From positions 1 through 27,770 of the forward strand of contig CAZXDS010000020.1 of the NCBI GenBank assembly GCA_964639525.1: 27,770 nucleotides of DNA, given 5' to 3'. Source of the stretch: CAZXDS01 sp964639525. Lineage in GTDB: Bacteria; Bacteroidota; Ignavibacteria; Ignavibacteriales; Melioribacteraceae. The notes beneath the pieces are model-generated. The model ran no database searches. It saw only the letters and a program-made list of their open reading frames with translations, and was not told where the DNA came from. Below are positions 16,272 through 24,443 of this stretch, piece by piece. How positions within the stretch are numbered: the stretch's first letter is position 1; every line of letters begins with the position of its first letter. Both the position numbers and the translations under genes were made by a program.

Positions 16272-16773
16272 CTTCAACCAACTCATAATTTTCATTCAAA
16301 TAAATAGTTTTACTCTGAATGTTAACAGATTTTACTGCATCCTGAGTAGCCGGAATAATAAATTCTTTATTGTTATTATCTTTAATAAGATAAGCATCAT
16401 TTGCCGGTAATATCAATACATCAATCAAATTTCCAATGAACATACTGCCCTTATAAACCAAACACCCAACAAGATCGTGAACAAAATAAGTATCCTCGGG
16501 TAACTGAATTTTGTCTGAGCCTTGAATATATAATTTACTTTTTAACAGAGTCTGTGCTTTATCAGCAGTATCAAAATTTTTAAATTTTAGAAAAATTTCC
16601 TTTCCGTTAATAACAGAATCAGAAATTATTATTGGCCTAAAAGCACCAAAAATTTCAATTACGGCTTCCTTCAATCCTAAAAAACGATCGGAATAGTACG
16701 AGAAAGATTCAATGGAAACAAATCCGTTTCTATCAACAGATTTTATTTCAGCAATTAAAACCAACTCATCCAA
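16258..16773 (-). CDS. rimM: 16S rRNA processing protein RimM
   Basis: A 171-residue RimM, a 30S assembly factor that binds ribosomal protein S19. The C-terminal PRC-barrel is clear (about 95-168: FVHDLVGCLVY, IGNLIDVLILPANDAYLI, KEFIIPATQDAVKSVN). The N-terminal barrel is divergent: the usual G-x-h-G-x-x-G-E motif is replaced by DRNGFVSIESF, so identification rests on the C-terminal domain, length and synteny. It overlaps trmD by 14 bases and follows khpA by 8 bases. Confidence 0.9.
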   Translation of the reverse strand: MDELVLIAEIKSVDRNGFVSIESFSYYSDRFLGLKEAVIEIFGAFRPIIISDSVINGKEIFLKFKNFDTADKAQTLLKSKLYIQGSDKIQLPEDTYFVHDLVGCLVYKGSMFIGNLIDVLILPANDAYLIKDNNNKEFIIPATQDAVKSVNIQSKTIYLNENYELVEDVED

Positions 16774-16781
16774 AATATCAA

Positions 16782-17015
16782 TTAATCCAATATTTTTAAG
16801 ATTGCTCTTTTACCTTCCTTCGCTGCAATTGCAGTCAATAAGGTTCGCATTGCTTGAGCAGTTTTTCCCTGCTTGCCAATAACTTTGCCAACATCATCAC
16901 TGCCAACTTTAAGAGCAAGCTCAATAGTTCTATCGTTAGGTGTAGTCTCCTCAATAACAACACTATCGGGATTATCAACCAAGTGTTTAGCAATGAATTC
17001 AATAAATTCCTTCAT
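16782..17015 (-). CDS. khpA: KH-domain RNA-binding protein KhpA (YlqC family)
   Basis: A 77-residue single KH domain. The RNA-binding GxxG loop is GKQG within DVGKVIGKQGKTAQAMRTLL (about 40-60). ATG 17015 was preferred over the longer in-frame start at 17075, because it gives the standard KhpA length and start (MKEFIEFIAKHLVDNPD) and has AGGT about 7 bases upstream. Proteins of this family bind RNA and, in other bacteria, pair with KhpB to influence translation and cell division. The place between rpsP and rimM is the conserved one. Confidence 0.95.
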   Translation of the reverse strand: MKEFIEFIAKHLVDNPDSVVIEETTPNDRTIELALKVGSDDVGKVIGKQGKTAQAMRTLLTAIAAKEGKRAILKILD

Positions 17016-17104
17016 GAGATTACCTGTATGTATTTTAGAAAAAGAGGGCACTACATTTAAAAGTGCAGAAACCAATAATAAGAAAATATAGTTTTTCTCT
17101 TTAC

Positions 17105-17605
17105 TTACTCAGCATCAGAATCTTCGGAAACCGTACCCGTTGCTTCCGTCGCACTGTTCAATTCCTCTGAAACCTCTTCTTTTATAACTTCTTCAACTAC
17201 TTTGCTCTCTTCCTGAATTTCAGCTTTTTTTTCATCAACTAAAACTTTTTTTTCTGCTACTTTTACTTTCTTCGCAGCTTTAGCTTCATGCAAACTAAAA
17301 AATTCATTCATTCTTAATTCTATTTTAGCTTCGTCTAATCCTTCCTTTACGAGTTCACGCTTTAAAAGAATTCCGCTTTTACTTAGCAAATTTTTAACAG
17401 TTTGAGTAGGCTGTGCACCAACACTTAACCAATACATTGCCCTATCCTCTGCAATAGCAACTTTAGCAGGATTAGTTAGGGGATTATACGAACCAATCGC
17501 TTCAATAAATTTACCATCTCTTGGAGAACGCTCATCTGCAGCAACTACTTTATAAATAGGTTGCTTTTTCTTCCCCATTCTTCTTAATCTTAACTTAACA
17601 GCCAA
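17105..17605 (-). CDS. rpsP: 30S ribosomal protein S16 with long acidic C-terminal extension
   Basis: Residues 1-85 are a standard bS16 (LRLRRMGKKKQPIYKVV at the start, ERSPRDGKFIEAIGSYNP, then the AMYWLSVGAQPTQTV segment), which is needed for 30S body assembly. The protein is 166 residues, about twice the usual 80-90. The extra part is first lysine/alanine-rich (105-130) and then strongly acidic (130-166, many E, D, S). Such tails are known in S16 of Bacteroidota. It lies 32 bases after ffh and 89 bases before khpA in the same orientation. Confidence 0.97.
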   Translation of the reverse strand: MAVKLRLRRMGKKKQPIYKVVAADERSPRDGKFIEAIGSYNPLTNPAKVAIAEDRAMYWLSVGAQPTQTVKNLLSKSGILLKRELVKEGLDEAKIELRMNEFFSLHEAKAAKKVKVAEKKVLVDEKKAEIQEESKVVEEVIKEEVSEELNSATEATGTVSEDSDAE

Positions 17606-17637
17606 ATTTGTAAACCTCCGTTTATTTTATACTTTTT

Positions 17638-18987
17638 CTAATTAAATCGATACTTATTATTCATCCGAATATTACCGGATTTCATCATTTTTTTTCCGCC
17701 TTTAGATTTAAACATTTTCATCATTTTCTGCATTTCATTAAATTGTTTAATCAGGCGATTTATATCCTGAATTGAATTTCCACTACCTCGGGAAATTCTT
17801 TTCCTTCTACTTCCATTCAATATTTTAGGGTTCTTCCTTTCTTTTGGGGTCATTGATTGAATTATTGATTCAACTTTTACCAACTGATTATCATCAATAT
17901 CAGCTGATTTTAGCTGTTTCCCTAACCCCGGAACCATACCTAACAATGATTTTAAAGAACCCATCTTTTTTATCATCTTAATTTGCTTAAGAAAATCTTC
18001 AAAATCAAATTTATTTGAAAGTAATTTTTTTTCTAAATCTTCCGCTTCTTGCTTATCAATATGTTCTTGAGCTTTTTCAACTAGCGAAATCACATCGCCT
18101 TTGCCCAAAATTCTAGAAGCTAATCTATCCGGATGAAATATTTCTATTGATTCTAAATTTTCACCGAGACTCAAAAATTTAATTGGTTTTTCTACAATGG
18201 CACGAATTGAAAGTGCACAACCGCCTCTAGAATCACCATCCATTTTTGTAAGAACAATTCCGTCAAATGCAACCTGATCATGAAATGCTTTCGCTGAATT
18301 TACGGCATCCTGACCGGTCATTGAATCAACAACAAATAATGTTTCATATGGATTAACAAACTTTTTAATGTTTGTAATTTCATCCATTAAATTTTCATCA
18401 ACATGCAGACGTCCGGCAGTATCAATGATTACAGTATTTAATCCGTTTTCTTTTGCATAAGAAACAGAATCACGTGCAATTTTAACTGCATCCTTACTTC
18501 CATCAATTGAAAAGACAGGAACATCAATCTGCTGACCAAGTAGTTTTAACTGGTCAATTGCAGCAGGACGATAAATATCTGCTGCTGCTAACAATACTTT
18601 TCGATTTTTGCTTTTTAAACTTTTCGCAAGTTTTGCACTAAAAGTAGTCTTGCCGGAACCTTGAAGTCCAACCATTAAAATTACCGTTGGGCCGGATGGA
18701 TTTATTCTTAGCTCACGGTTGCTTGTTCCCATTAATACTGTCAATTCATCATAAATAATTTTTGTGATAAGTTGACCTGGAGAAACAGAAGCTATAACTT
18801 CTTTACCAAGTGCTTTTACTTTTACATCTTCAATAAATTGTTTAGCTACTTTGTAATTTACATCAGCATCTAAAAGAACGCGGCGGATTTCTCTTAGGGT
18901 ATCCGCAATATTTTTTTCGGTTAATCTACCTTGACCTGTTACTTTTTTAAGAGCTTTATCAAGCTTAAGACTTAAATCTTCTAACAT
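17638..18987 (-). CDS. ffh: Signal recognition particle GTPase Ffh (SRP54)
   Basis: A 449-residue Ffh, which binds signal sequences of nascent membrane proteins together with 4.5S RNA and delivers them to FtsY. Domains: helical N domain (1-90), GTPase G domain (100-295) with P-loop GLQGSGKT (107-114), DTAGR (189-193) and TKMDGDSRGG (247-256), and a methionine-rich M domain (about 325-435). The RNA-binding motif is NGSRRKRISRGSG (391-403). The family is usually 440-460 residues long. It stands between atpG (19-base gap) and rpsP; ffh beside rpsP is common, whereas the ATP synthase upstream is not universal. The 4.5S RNA gene was not seen in the window. Confidence 0.98.
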   Translation of the reverse strand: MLEDLSLKLDKALKKVTGQGRLTEKNIADTLREIRRVLLDADVNYKVAKQFIEDVKVKALGKEVIASVSPGQLITKIIYDELTVLMGTSNRELRINPSGPTVILMVGLQGSGKTTFSAKLAKSLKSKNRKVLLAAADIYRPAAIDQLKLLGQQIDVPVFSIDGSKDAVKIARDSVSYAKENGLNTVIIDTAGRLHVDENLMDEITNIKKFVNPYETLFVVDSMTGQDAVNSAKAFHDQVAFDGIVLTKMDGDSRGGCALSIRAIVEKPIKFLSLGENLESIEIFHPDRLASRILGKGDVISLVEKAQEHIDKQEAEDLEKKLLSNKFDFEDFLKQIKMIKKMGSLKSLLGMVPGLGKQLKSADIDDNQLVKVESIIQSMTPKERKNPKILNGSRRKRISRGSGNSIQDINRLIKQFNEMQKMMKMFKSKGGKKMMKSGNIRMNNKYRFN

Positions 18988-19006
18988 ATAATAATAAACA
19001 TTTTAA

Positions 19007-19897
19007 TTAAGCATCTTGTAAAGCATTTGCACCGGAAACAATTTCCAAAATTTCATTAGTGATTGCAGCCTGTCGCTCTTTGTTATAAGTAAGCTGTAAA
19101 GAACGGATTAAATCCTTTGCATTTTCAGTAGCCATATCCATTGCAGTCATTCGTGCACCAAGTTCTGCCGCATATGATTCAAGCAACACTCTCCACATCT
19201 GGGCATTTAGTTCCTGCGGAATTAATGTAGTAATTATGCTTGATTTATCCGGTTCATAAATATAATCAACGGAAGTTTCATCTTGCAAATCCGAATTTTC
19301 GGTATTATTTAATAATGGCAAAATCTGTTGAGATATTGTAATTTGCTGAGCAACTGACTTGAATTTATTGTAAACCAAATAAACTCTGTCATATTCTAAC
19401 GATTTGTATTTATTTACAATTTCCGAAACAAACGCCGAAGCAAATTCAAACTTTAATTTTGAAGAGAATATATCCGTATAGGATTCAACAATATTAATAT
19501 CTTTATTTGAGAAAAAATCTTTCCCTTTTTTACCGATACATATTAAAGAAAGATTACCGGATTCCGAAACAGATTTTAGTTCACCATAAATAAGTTCTTG
19601 CGCTTCTTTTATAACATTCACATTAAAACCACCGCAAAGCCCGCGATCGGAAGTTACCAACACAACAGCTACTTTTTTAACATCACGTTCTTCAAGCAAT
19701 GGATGAGTGAAACTCTTTTCAACATTCAGTAACCTTTGAAGCATTGATGAAATACCACGCGCATAAGGACGAGCATTAATCATATTTTCTTGGGCACGAC
19801 GTAATCTTGCCGCAGCAACCATTTTCATTGCACGTGTAATTTTTTGTGTGTTTTTTACACCTACAATTCTTCGTTTAATATCTCTTAATGTTGCCAT
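19007..19897 (-). CDS. atpG: ATP synthase F1 gamma subunit
   Basis: A 296-residue gamma subunit, the rotating central shaft of F1. The N-terminal helix begins with the family-typical MATLRDIKRRIVGVKNTQKITRAMKMVAAARLRRAQ pattern (read in parts: DIKRRI, TQKITRAMKMVA), and the C-terminal helix has MTAMDMATENAKDLI and YNKERQAAITNEILEIVSGA. The middle region contains the expected VTSDRGLCGGFN. It lies 11 bases after atpA. The beta (atpD) and epsilon (atpC) genes that usually follow in other bacteria are absent; ffh comes next. Confidence 0.97.
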   Translation of the reverse strand: MATLRDIKRRIVGVKNTQKITRAMKMVAAARLRRAQENMINARPYARGISSMLQRLLNVEKSFTHPLLEERDVKKVAVVLVTSDRGLCGGFNVNVIKEAQELIYGELKSVSESGNLSLICIGKKGKDFFSNKDINIVESYTDIFSSKLKFEFASAFVSEIVNKYKSLEYDRVYLVYNKFKSVAQQITISQQILPLLNNTENSDLQDETSVDYIYEPDKSSIITTLIPQELNAQMWRVLLESYAAELGARMTAMDMATENAKDLIRSLQLTYNKERQAAITNEILEIVSGANALQDA

Positions 19898-19908
19898 AAA
19901 TTACTCAA

Positions 19909-21459
19909 CTATACACTTGGTTTAAATTTAGCACTAAATTCAGTAAGCGTTTTTCTTAATTTTTCAACAAGCTCTTTTGATAGAACTTTTTTTTCGCTGA
20001 TCTCAGTAAATATATCAGAATAATTTAATTCAATAAATTCAAGCAATTCACGTTCGTAACGCTTAATATCAGATACCGGAACTTCAGAAACAAAATTGTT
20101 TGTACCGGCATAAACAGCAACAACTTGTTTTTCAATTTGAACAGGAGCATATTGTCCTTGCTTCAATAATTCTACAAGTCTTTTACCTTTTGCCAGAGTT
20201 TGCTGCGTTGCTTTATCAAGGTCTGAACCAAATTTAGCAAATGCTTCCAATTCCCTATATTGAGCTAAATCTAATTTTAACGAGCCGGCAACCTTTTTCA
20301 TTGCTTTAATTTGAGCATTTCCACCCACACGCGATACACTAATGCCAACGTTAATAGCAGGTCGAACACCCGCGTTAAACAAGTTTGGCTCAAGATAAAT
20401 TTGACCGTCAGTAATGGAAATTACATTTGTGGGTATATATGCTGATACATCACCTTGCTGAGTTTCGATAATTGGTAACGCGGTTAAACTTCCGCCGCCT
20501 AATTCAGCACTTAATTTTGAGGCTCTTTCGAGTAAACGTGAATGAACATAAAATACATCGCCCGGATAAGCTTCACGCCCCGGAGGTCTTCTTAATAACA
20601 AAGAAAGTTCTCTATAAGCAACAGCTTGTTTCGAAAGGTCATCATAAACGACTAGTGCATGTTTACCGTTATCGCGAAAATATTCACCAAATGTAGCTCC
20701 GGCATAAGGAGCAATGTATTGTAATGGAGCGGGTGTTGACGCAGGAGCGGAAATAACCGTGGTATATTCCATTGCACCTTGTTCTTCCAATTTTGCAACT
20801 ACTTGAGCAACGGTTGAGTTTTTTTGTCCTATCGCGACATAAATGCAGTAAACCGGGTCAATACCTTCGGAAGCAGCTTTTTCAGTATGAGTATATTTTT
20901 GATTAATAATTGTATCAAGAGCAACTGCCGTTTTGCCTGTTTGCCTGTCCCCAATAATAAGCTCACGCTGACCGCGACCAATTGGAATCATTGCATCAAC
21001 AGCAGTAATTCCGGATTGCAAAGGTTCCACAACAGGAGATCGGGCAATTACACCAAGAGCTTTTCGTTCAATTGGCATATATTTTTCATGTTCAATTGGT
21101 CCTTTTCCATCAACAGGAACGCCGAGTGGAGTTACAACACGTCCCAACATTTGATTACCAACAGGAAATGAAGCAACTCTTTTAGTTCTCTTAACTGTGT
21201 CGCCTTCTTTAATCAAATCAGTTTCACCAAAAAGTACACATCCTACACTGTCTTCCTCAAGGTTTAGAACCATTCCCATAACACCGTTAGGAAATTCAAC
21301 CAACTCACTTGCCATAACCTGTGATAGTCCGTAAACGCGAGCAATTCCATCACCAACCTGAAGAACAGTACCAACATCATAAATGTCAACTTCAGTATCA
21401 AAACCCGATAGTTGCTTTCTTAATATTTCTGATACTTCGTCCGGTCTAACTCCAGCCAT
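19909..21459 (-). CDS. atpA: ATP synthase F1 alpha subunit
   Basis: A 516-residue alpha subunit, the non-catalytic nucleotide-binding subunit of F1 that supplies the arginine finger to the beta active site. P-loop GDRQTGKT is at 170-177 and the arginine finger is R377 in GISVSRVGG. The N-terminal beta-barrel (about 25-95), nucleotide-binding core and C-terminal helical domain are all present, at standard length. AGGA stands about 8 bases before ATG. The order atpH-atpA-atpG is conventional. Confidence 0.99.
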   Translation of the reverse strand: MAGVRPDEVSEILRKQLSGFDTEVDIYDVGTVLQVGDGIARVYGLSQVMASELVEFPNGVMGMVLNLEEDSVGCVLFGETDLIKEGDTVKRTKRVASFPVGNQMLGRVVTPLGVPVDGKGPIEHEKYMPIERKALGVIARSPVVEPLQSGITAVDAMIPIGRGQRELIIGDRQTGKTAVALDTIINQKYTHTEKAASEGIDPVYCIYVAIGQKNSTVAQVVAKLEEQGAMEYTTVISAPASTPAPLQYIAPYAGATFGEYFRDNGKHALVVYDDLSKQAVAYRELSLLLRRPPGREAYPGDVFYVHSRLLERASKLSAELGGGSLTALPIIETQQGDVSAYIPTNVISITDGQIYLEPNLFNAGVRPAINVGISVSRVGGNAQIKAMKKVAGSLKLDLAQYRELEAFAKFGSDLDKATQQTLAKGKRLVELLKQGQYAPVQIEKQVVAVYAGTNNFVSEVPVSDIKRYERELLEFIELNYSDIFTEISEKKVLSKELVEKLRKTLTEFSAKFKPSV

Positions 21460-21488
21460 CTTTTTTTCCTAATAATTTTTGTATTCTA

Positions 21489-22043
21489 TTAATTAAGTGA
21501 AATACTTCCAAATTTAAATTTATCTTTTAACCGGTTTAATTGGTGGCTAATAGTTGCATCTAAAACCGTATCACCAATTTTAACCAAAAACCCGCCTATA
21601 ATATTTTTATCCAATTTATATTCAGATCTAATTTTCTTATTTGTATACTTTTCTAATTTTTGCTTAACTTCAGTTTTGTGGAGCTCCGATAATTCAACTG
21701 CACTGACTATTGTTGCATTAACAATACCAAGCTTTTCATCATGCAATTCCAAAAATCTTTTTATAATATCAAAAAGCAATTCTTCTCTACTTTTTTTAAG
21801 AATAAATTTTAAAAATTTTAAAGATTCCGGAGAAATTTTTGTGCTAAAAATCTCTTCAAGAATTGCATTTTTTTTATCAGTTTTGACAATCGGATTTTTA
21901 AGAACACGCTGTAATTCCGCAGAAGCATCAAGAGTATCAAAGACAACTTGCATGTCAGAAGCTGTTTCTGCAAGTGTGTTTTTCTCTTCAGCTAAGCCTA
22001 ATAAGGAATCAGCATATCTCGTTGAAATAGTAAATTCGCTCAT
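21489..22043 (-). CDS. atpH: ATP synthase delta subunit (OSCP)
   Basis: A 184-residue delta/OSCP subunit, which joins the peripheral stalk to the top of F1. The N-terminal helical bundle begins with ISTRYADSLLGLAEEK, and the conserved C-terminal signature reads KYTNKKIRSEYKLDKNIIGGFLVKIGDTVLDATI in outline (the NIIGGF..KIGDTVLDATI part is diagnostic). The length is close to the family norm of about 178. It starts 2 bases after the atpF stop and is followed by atpA after 29 bases. Confidence 0.97.
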   Translation of the reverse strand: MSEFTISTRYADSLLGLAEEKNTLAETASDMQVVFDTLDASAELQRVLKNPIVKTDKKNAILEEIFSTKISPESLKFLKFILKKSREELLFDIIKRFLELHDEKLGIVNATIVSAVELSELHKTEVKQKLEKYTNKKIRSEYKLDKNIIGGFLVKIGDTVLDATISHQLNRLKDKFKFGSISLN

Positions 22044-22045
22044 AA

Positions 22046-22591
22046 TCAGTTCTTTGAAATATCCTCAATATACTTACTAATTATTTTGGATTGTTTTTCC
22101 CTATCAAGATTTTCAAGAATCAATTTTTCAGCAGCTTGAATAGCAATATCAGCAACTTGGTTTTTTAATTTATTAAACGATTCCCTATTCTTTCTGTCAA
22201 TTTCCTGCGAAGCGGCATCAACTATTTTCTTAGCTTCCACTTTACTGTCGTTCAATATTTGCTCTTTCAATTTTTCCGAATATTCTCTACCTTGAGCAAT
22301 TATTTGACGAGCCTCTTCTTCAGCTTTAGCCATGCTCAATTGATTGTCCGCAATCATTTTTTCAGCTTCTTCTTTAGCCTTTGCAGCTTTTTCAAGCGAA
22401 TCCTTTATCATCTGCTCTCTTGTATTTAGAGCCGATAAAATTGGATTCCACGCTACTTTATAAAGCAGAATAATCAGTAAAATAAATGTAATCGTGGTCC
22501 AAAAAATTACCCCCGGATTAATGTCCAAAGGACTTCCCATTTTTTCAGAACCAGAAAATGCAATAAAAGCCATATTCAATATAGCTGCCAT
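22046..22591 (-). CDS. atpF: ATP synthase F0 subunit b
   Basis: A 181-residue b subunit, the peripheral stalk. A single membrane helix lies at about 28-46 (VIFWTTITFILLIILLYKV), followed by a long charged coiled coil rich in A, E, K (about 50-175). The N-terminal extension before the helix (27 residues) contains SPLDINPGVIFWT, where the family commonly has a similar start. AGGA about 8 bases upstream supports ATG 22591. A hairpin lies in the 60-base gap between atpE and this gene. Only one b-type gene is present, so the stalk is probably a b homodimer. Confidence 0.97.
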   Translation of the reverse strand: MAAILNMAFIAFSGSEKMGSPLDINPGVIFWTTITFILLIILLYKVAWNPILSALNTREQMIKDSLEKAAKAKEEAEKMIADNQLSMAKAEEEARQIIAQGREYSEKLKEQILNDSKVEAKKIVDAASQEIDRKNRESFNKLKNQVADIAIQAAEKLILENLDREKQSKIISKYIEDISKN

Positions 22592-22623
22592 TATATCTTT
22601 CCTTAAAACTATTTAATAAAATA

Positions 22624-22642
22624 GGAGTACAAAAAGTACTCC
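22624..22642 (-). promoter_or_regulatory. Hairpin in the atpE-atpF gap
   Basis: An exact 7-bp stem GGAGTAC/GTACTCC with a 5-base loop lies 10 bases past the atpE stop. On the minus strand TATTTTATT follows, which is U-rich but interrupted. It may partly terminate transcription or protect the 3' end of an atpE-containing message, and so raise output of subunit c over downstream genes. That role is inference. Confidence 0.5.
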
Positions 22643-22651
22643 ATAAAAATA

Positions 22652-22870
22652 TTACTTAAGCGCCAATAAAATACAGATAACCAAACCGAAAAGTGAAATA
22701 CCTTCGATTAAAGCAGCAGCAATAATCATTGATGTTCTGATATCGCCGGCAGCTTCAGGTTGGCGTCCACTTGCGTCCATAGCCGAAGCAGCTAATTTAC
22801 CAATACCATAACCACCGCCAATCACTGTTAAACCGGCTCCAATACCTGCAGCTAAAAATGCTAAGTCCAT
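22652..22870 (-). CDS. atpE: ATP synthase F0 subunit c
   Basis: A 72-residue hairpin protein, two membrane helices joined by the polar RQPEA loop (36-40). E56 in the second helix is the ion-binding carboxylate. The first helix carries the glycine-rich packing stretch IGAGLTVIGGGYGIG. Sodium-type c subunits need a Gln in helix 1 and Ser/Thr after the Glu; here the matching positions are Ile23 and Gly57, so proton coupling is expected. The start is preceded by AGGAGG at 6 bases, the strongest ribosome binding site I saw in the block, in line with the 8-17 copies of c per complex. Confidence 0.98.
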   Translation of the reverse strand: MDLAFLAAGIGAGLTVIGGGYGIGKLAASAMDASGRQPEAAGDIRTSMIIAAALIEGISLFGLVICILLALK

Positions 22871-22899
22871 TTATTTCCTCCTGAAATTAATAAATTATA

Positions 22900-23742
22900 T
22901 TAATGATCTTGATGTACTGCCATTCCAATAAATAAAGATGTTAGAATGGTAAAAATATATGCTTGTAATAATGCTACTAATATTTCAAGCAAGTAAATAA
23001 AAAGTGCAAACGCAACCGAAACGGGTGCAACAAAATAAGTTTTTAAAATAAAAATTAATCCGATTAAAGCAAAAATTACTATATGTCCTGCCGTCATGTT
23101 TGCAAACAATCTCACAGCCAAAGCAAATGGTTTAGTAAACAAGCCTAAAATTTCAACGAGAAACATGATGGGCATTAACGCAATAGGAACACCATGAGGC
23201 ATTAGACCTTTAAAATATCCGAACACGCCATTCTTCATCATTCCACTACCCTGTACAACCACAAACGAAAAAACAGCAAGTGTTGACGTAACGGCAATAT
23301 TACTGGTGGCAGTGTTTCCAAACGGAAGCAATCCCAAAAAATTCATCGTTAAAATGAAGAAAAATGTTGATAGCAAAAACGGTAAAAATTTCTCAAAACC
23401 CGCACCAATTGTTGGCTTTGCAATTTCATCTCTTACAAATACAATTAGAATCTCCATGAAGTTTGTCAAACCCTTAGGTACAAGAGATTTTTTATACGAG
23501 CGGGCAACATAACTTAAAACAATAAATACAAGAATTGCAGCAAGCCACATAAAAACAATGTGCTTTGTAATGGAAATATCCATACCCAGTAGATGCAACT
23601 GGGGAAGATGGATTACACCGAACGGTTCAAAATTTAATTCTCTACCATCCAATACGTGGTGCATTATCCAGCCGGATCCTTGATGTTTCTCCGCTACATT
23701 AACTAATGTATCCGTAGCTGCTTGAGCCGATTCTATAATCAT
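22900..23742 (-). CDS. atpB: ATP synthase F0 subunit a
   Basis: A 280-residue a subunit, which forms the ion half-channels against the c ring. The essential arginine is R211 in FALAVRLFANMTAGH, with Q260 (LLQAYIFTILTSLFIG) as the usual partner in the last helix. Five or six membrane helices lie between about 62 and 275, and a soluble N-terminal part of about 55 residues includes GWIMHHVLDG. The start codon overlaps the stop of the upstream 122-residue membrane protein gene by 4 bases (ATGA), a sign of translational coupling. Confidence 0.98.
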   Translation of the reverse strand: MIIESAQAATDTLVNVAEKHQGSGWIMHHVLDGRELNFEPFGVIHLPQLHLLGMDISITKHIVFMWLAAILVFIVLSYVARSYKKSLVPKGLTNFMEILIVFVRDEIAKPTIGAGFEKFLPFLLSTFFFILTMNFLGLLPFGNTATSNIAVTSTLAVFSFVVVQGSGMMKNGVFGYFKGLMPHGVPIALMPIMFLVEILGLFTKPFALAVRLFANMTAGHIVIFALIGLIFILKTYFVAPVSVAFALFIYLLEILVALLQAYIFTILTSLFIGMAVHQDH

Positions 23743-24107
23743 ATGTTATTTTTTTTCTTGAATTTAGAGAAATACCAAATTTCAAAAATGAGTAAAATAA
23801 AGTAAAATATAAAGAATACTAATATAAATGCATATGTATCAATTATCAAGAATTTAATCACAATTATAAGTGTAATTAACAAAAAAAATAGCCTTATACC
23901 AATCCCGCCAAGGTTAGCAATTATAAATATTTGAGTATTTTTGTTTTTTGATAAGTCAAATAAACTTAGAGCTAAAATTGAATTTATAACATTTAATCCT
24001 ATTCCATAACAAGCGGAAGTAAAAGCATATTCATCTATTATTTTAAAAGAAAAAAGAGAAAATAGAAATATGAAACTCAGTAAAAAAAAACCGACTAAAA
24101 ACTTCAC
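23739..24107 (-). CDS. Small four-helix membrane protein, AtpI-like, upstream of atpB
   Basis: A 122-residue, very hydrophobic protein with four membrane segments (about 2-20, 28-48, 62-88, 90-112) and a lysine-rich C-terminal tail. Sequence identity to any named family cannot be judged by eye, but its size, topology and place between the AtpZ-like gene and atpB match the I subunit (AtpI), a c-ring assembly or Mg2+-related accessory protein. GTG is the start; a TAA stands two codons before it, so no longer start exists. Overlap with atpB is 4 bases. Confidence 0.7.
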   Translation of the reverse strand: MKFLVGFFLLSFIFLFSLFSFKIIDEYAFTSACYGIGLNVINSILALSLFDLSKNKNTQIFIIANLGGIGIRLFFLLITLIIVIKFLIIDTYAFILVFFIFYFILLIFEIWYFSKFKKKNNI

Positions 24108-24164
24108 TGTTTACAAGCCTCGAAATATACTTATAGAAAAATATCTACATAATTTTAGGATTTA

Positions 24165-24437
24165 CTATTTGATAGATTTTGATTTATCATCTTGTATTGT
24201 CTTTTTTTTATTTAAAGAAAGTGCAATTTTAATAAAATTATAAGTACCGGCTGCTCCACCGATAAATGCAAATAAAATTGTTAATATCGGTTCGGTTTCA
24301 AATCTACCGTCGAGCCAGCGACCAAGGAAAAACATTAAAATAATAGTCGCTGCTAATTGTGTGCCTAATCCGAGATAGGGACCAACATCCCTTGACGTCT
24401 TCGCCCAACTATTTAACTCTTCCTTATCTTTTAGCAC
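24165..24437 (-). CDS. atpZ: AtpZ/AtpI-family ATP synthase accessory protein
   Basis: A 90-residue protein with two membrane helices (about 19-38 and 48-72) joined by a short polar loop (GRWLDGRFETEP). The pattern YLGLGTQLAATIILMFFLG, WLD and FAFIGGAAGTYNFIK is that of the AtpZ family (putative F0F1-ATPase subunit), often encoded ahead of atpB. It starts with GTG 6 bases after the bactofilin stop. The function is not settled; related proteins help c-ring assembly or divalent cation supply. Confidence 0.88.
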   Translation of the reverse strand: MLKDKEELNSWAKTSRDVGPYLGLGTQLAATIILMFFLGRWLDGRFETEPILTILFAFIGGAAGTYNFIKIALSLNKKKTIQDDKSKSIK

Positions 24438-24443
24438 TTTATA

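Noticed and set aside
20472..21171. Two plus-strand reading frames inside atpA
   Set aside because: They are antisense shadows of a fully conserved gene, with no ribosome binding site or recognisable protein.
22652..22870. Sodium-coupled ATP synthase
   Set aside because: The c subunit has Ile23 and Gly57 where sodium-binding c rings need Gln and Ser/Thr, so proton coupling is favoured.
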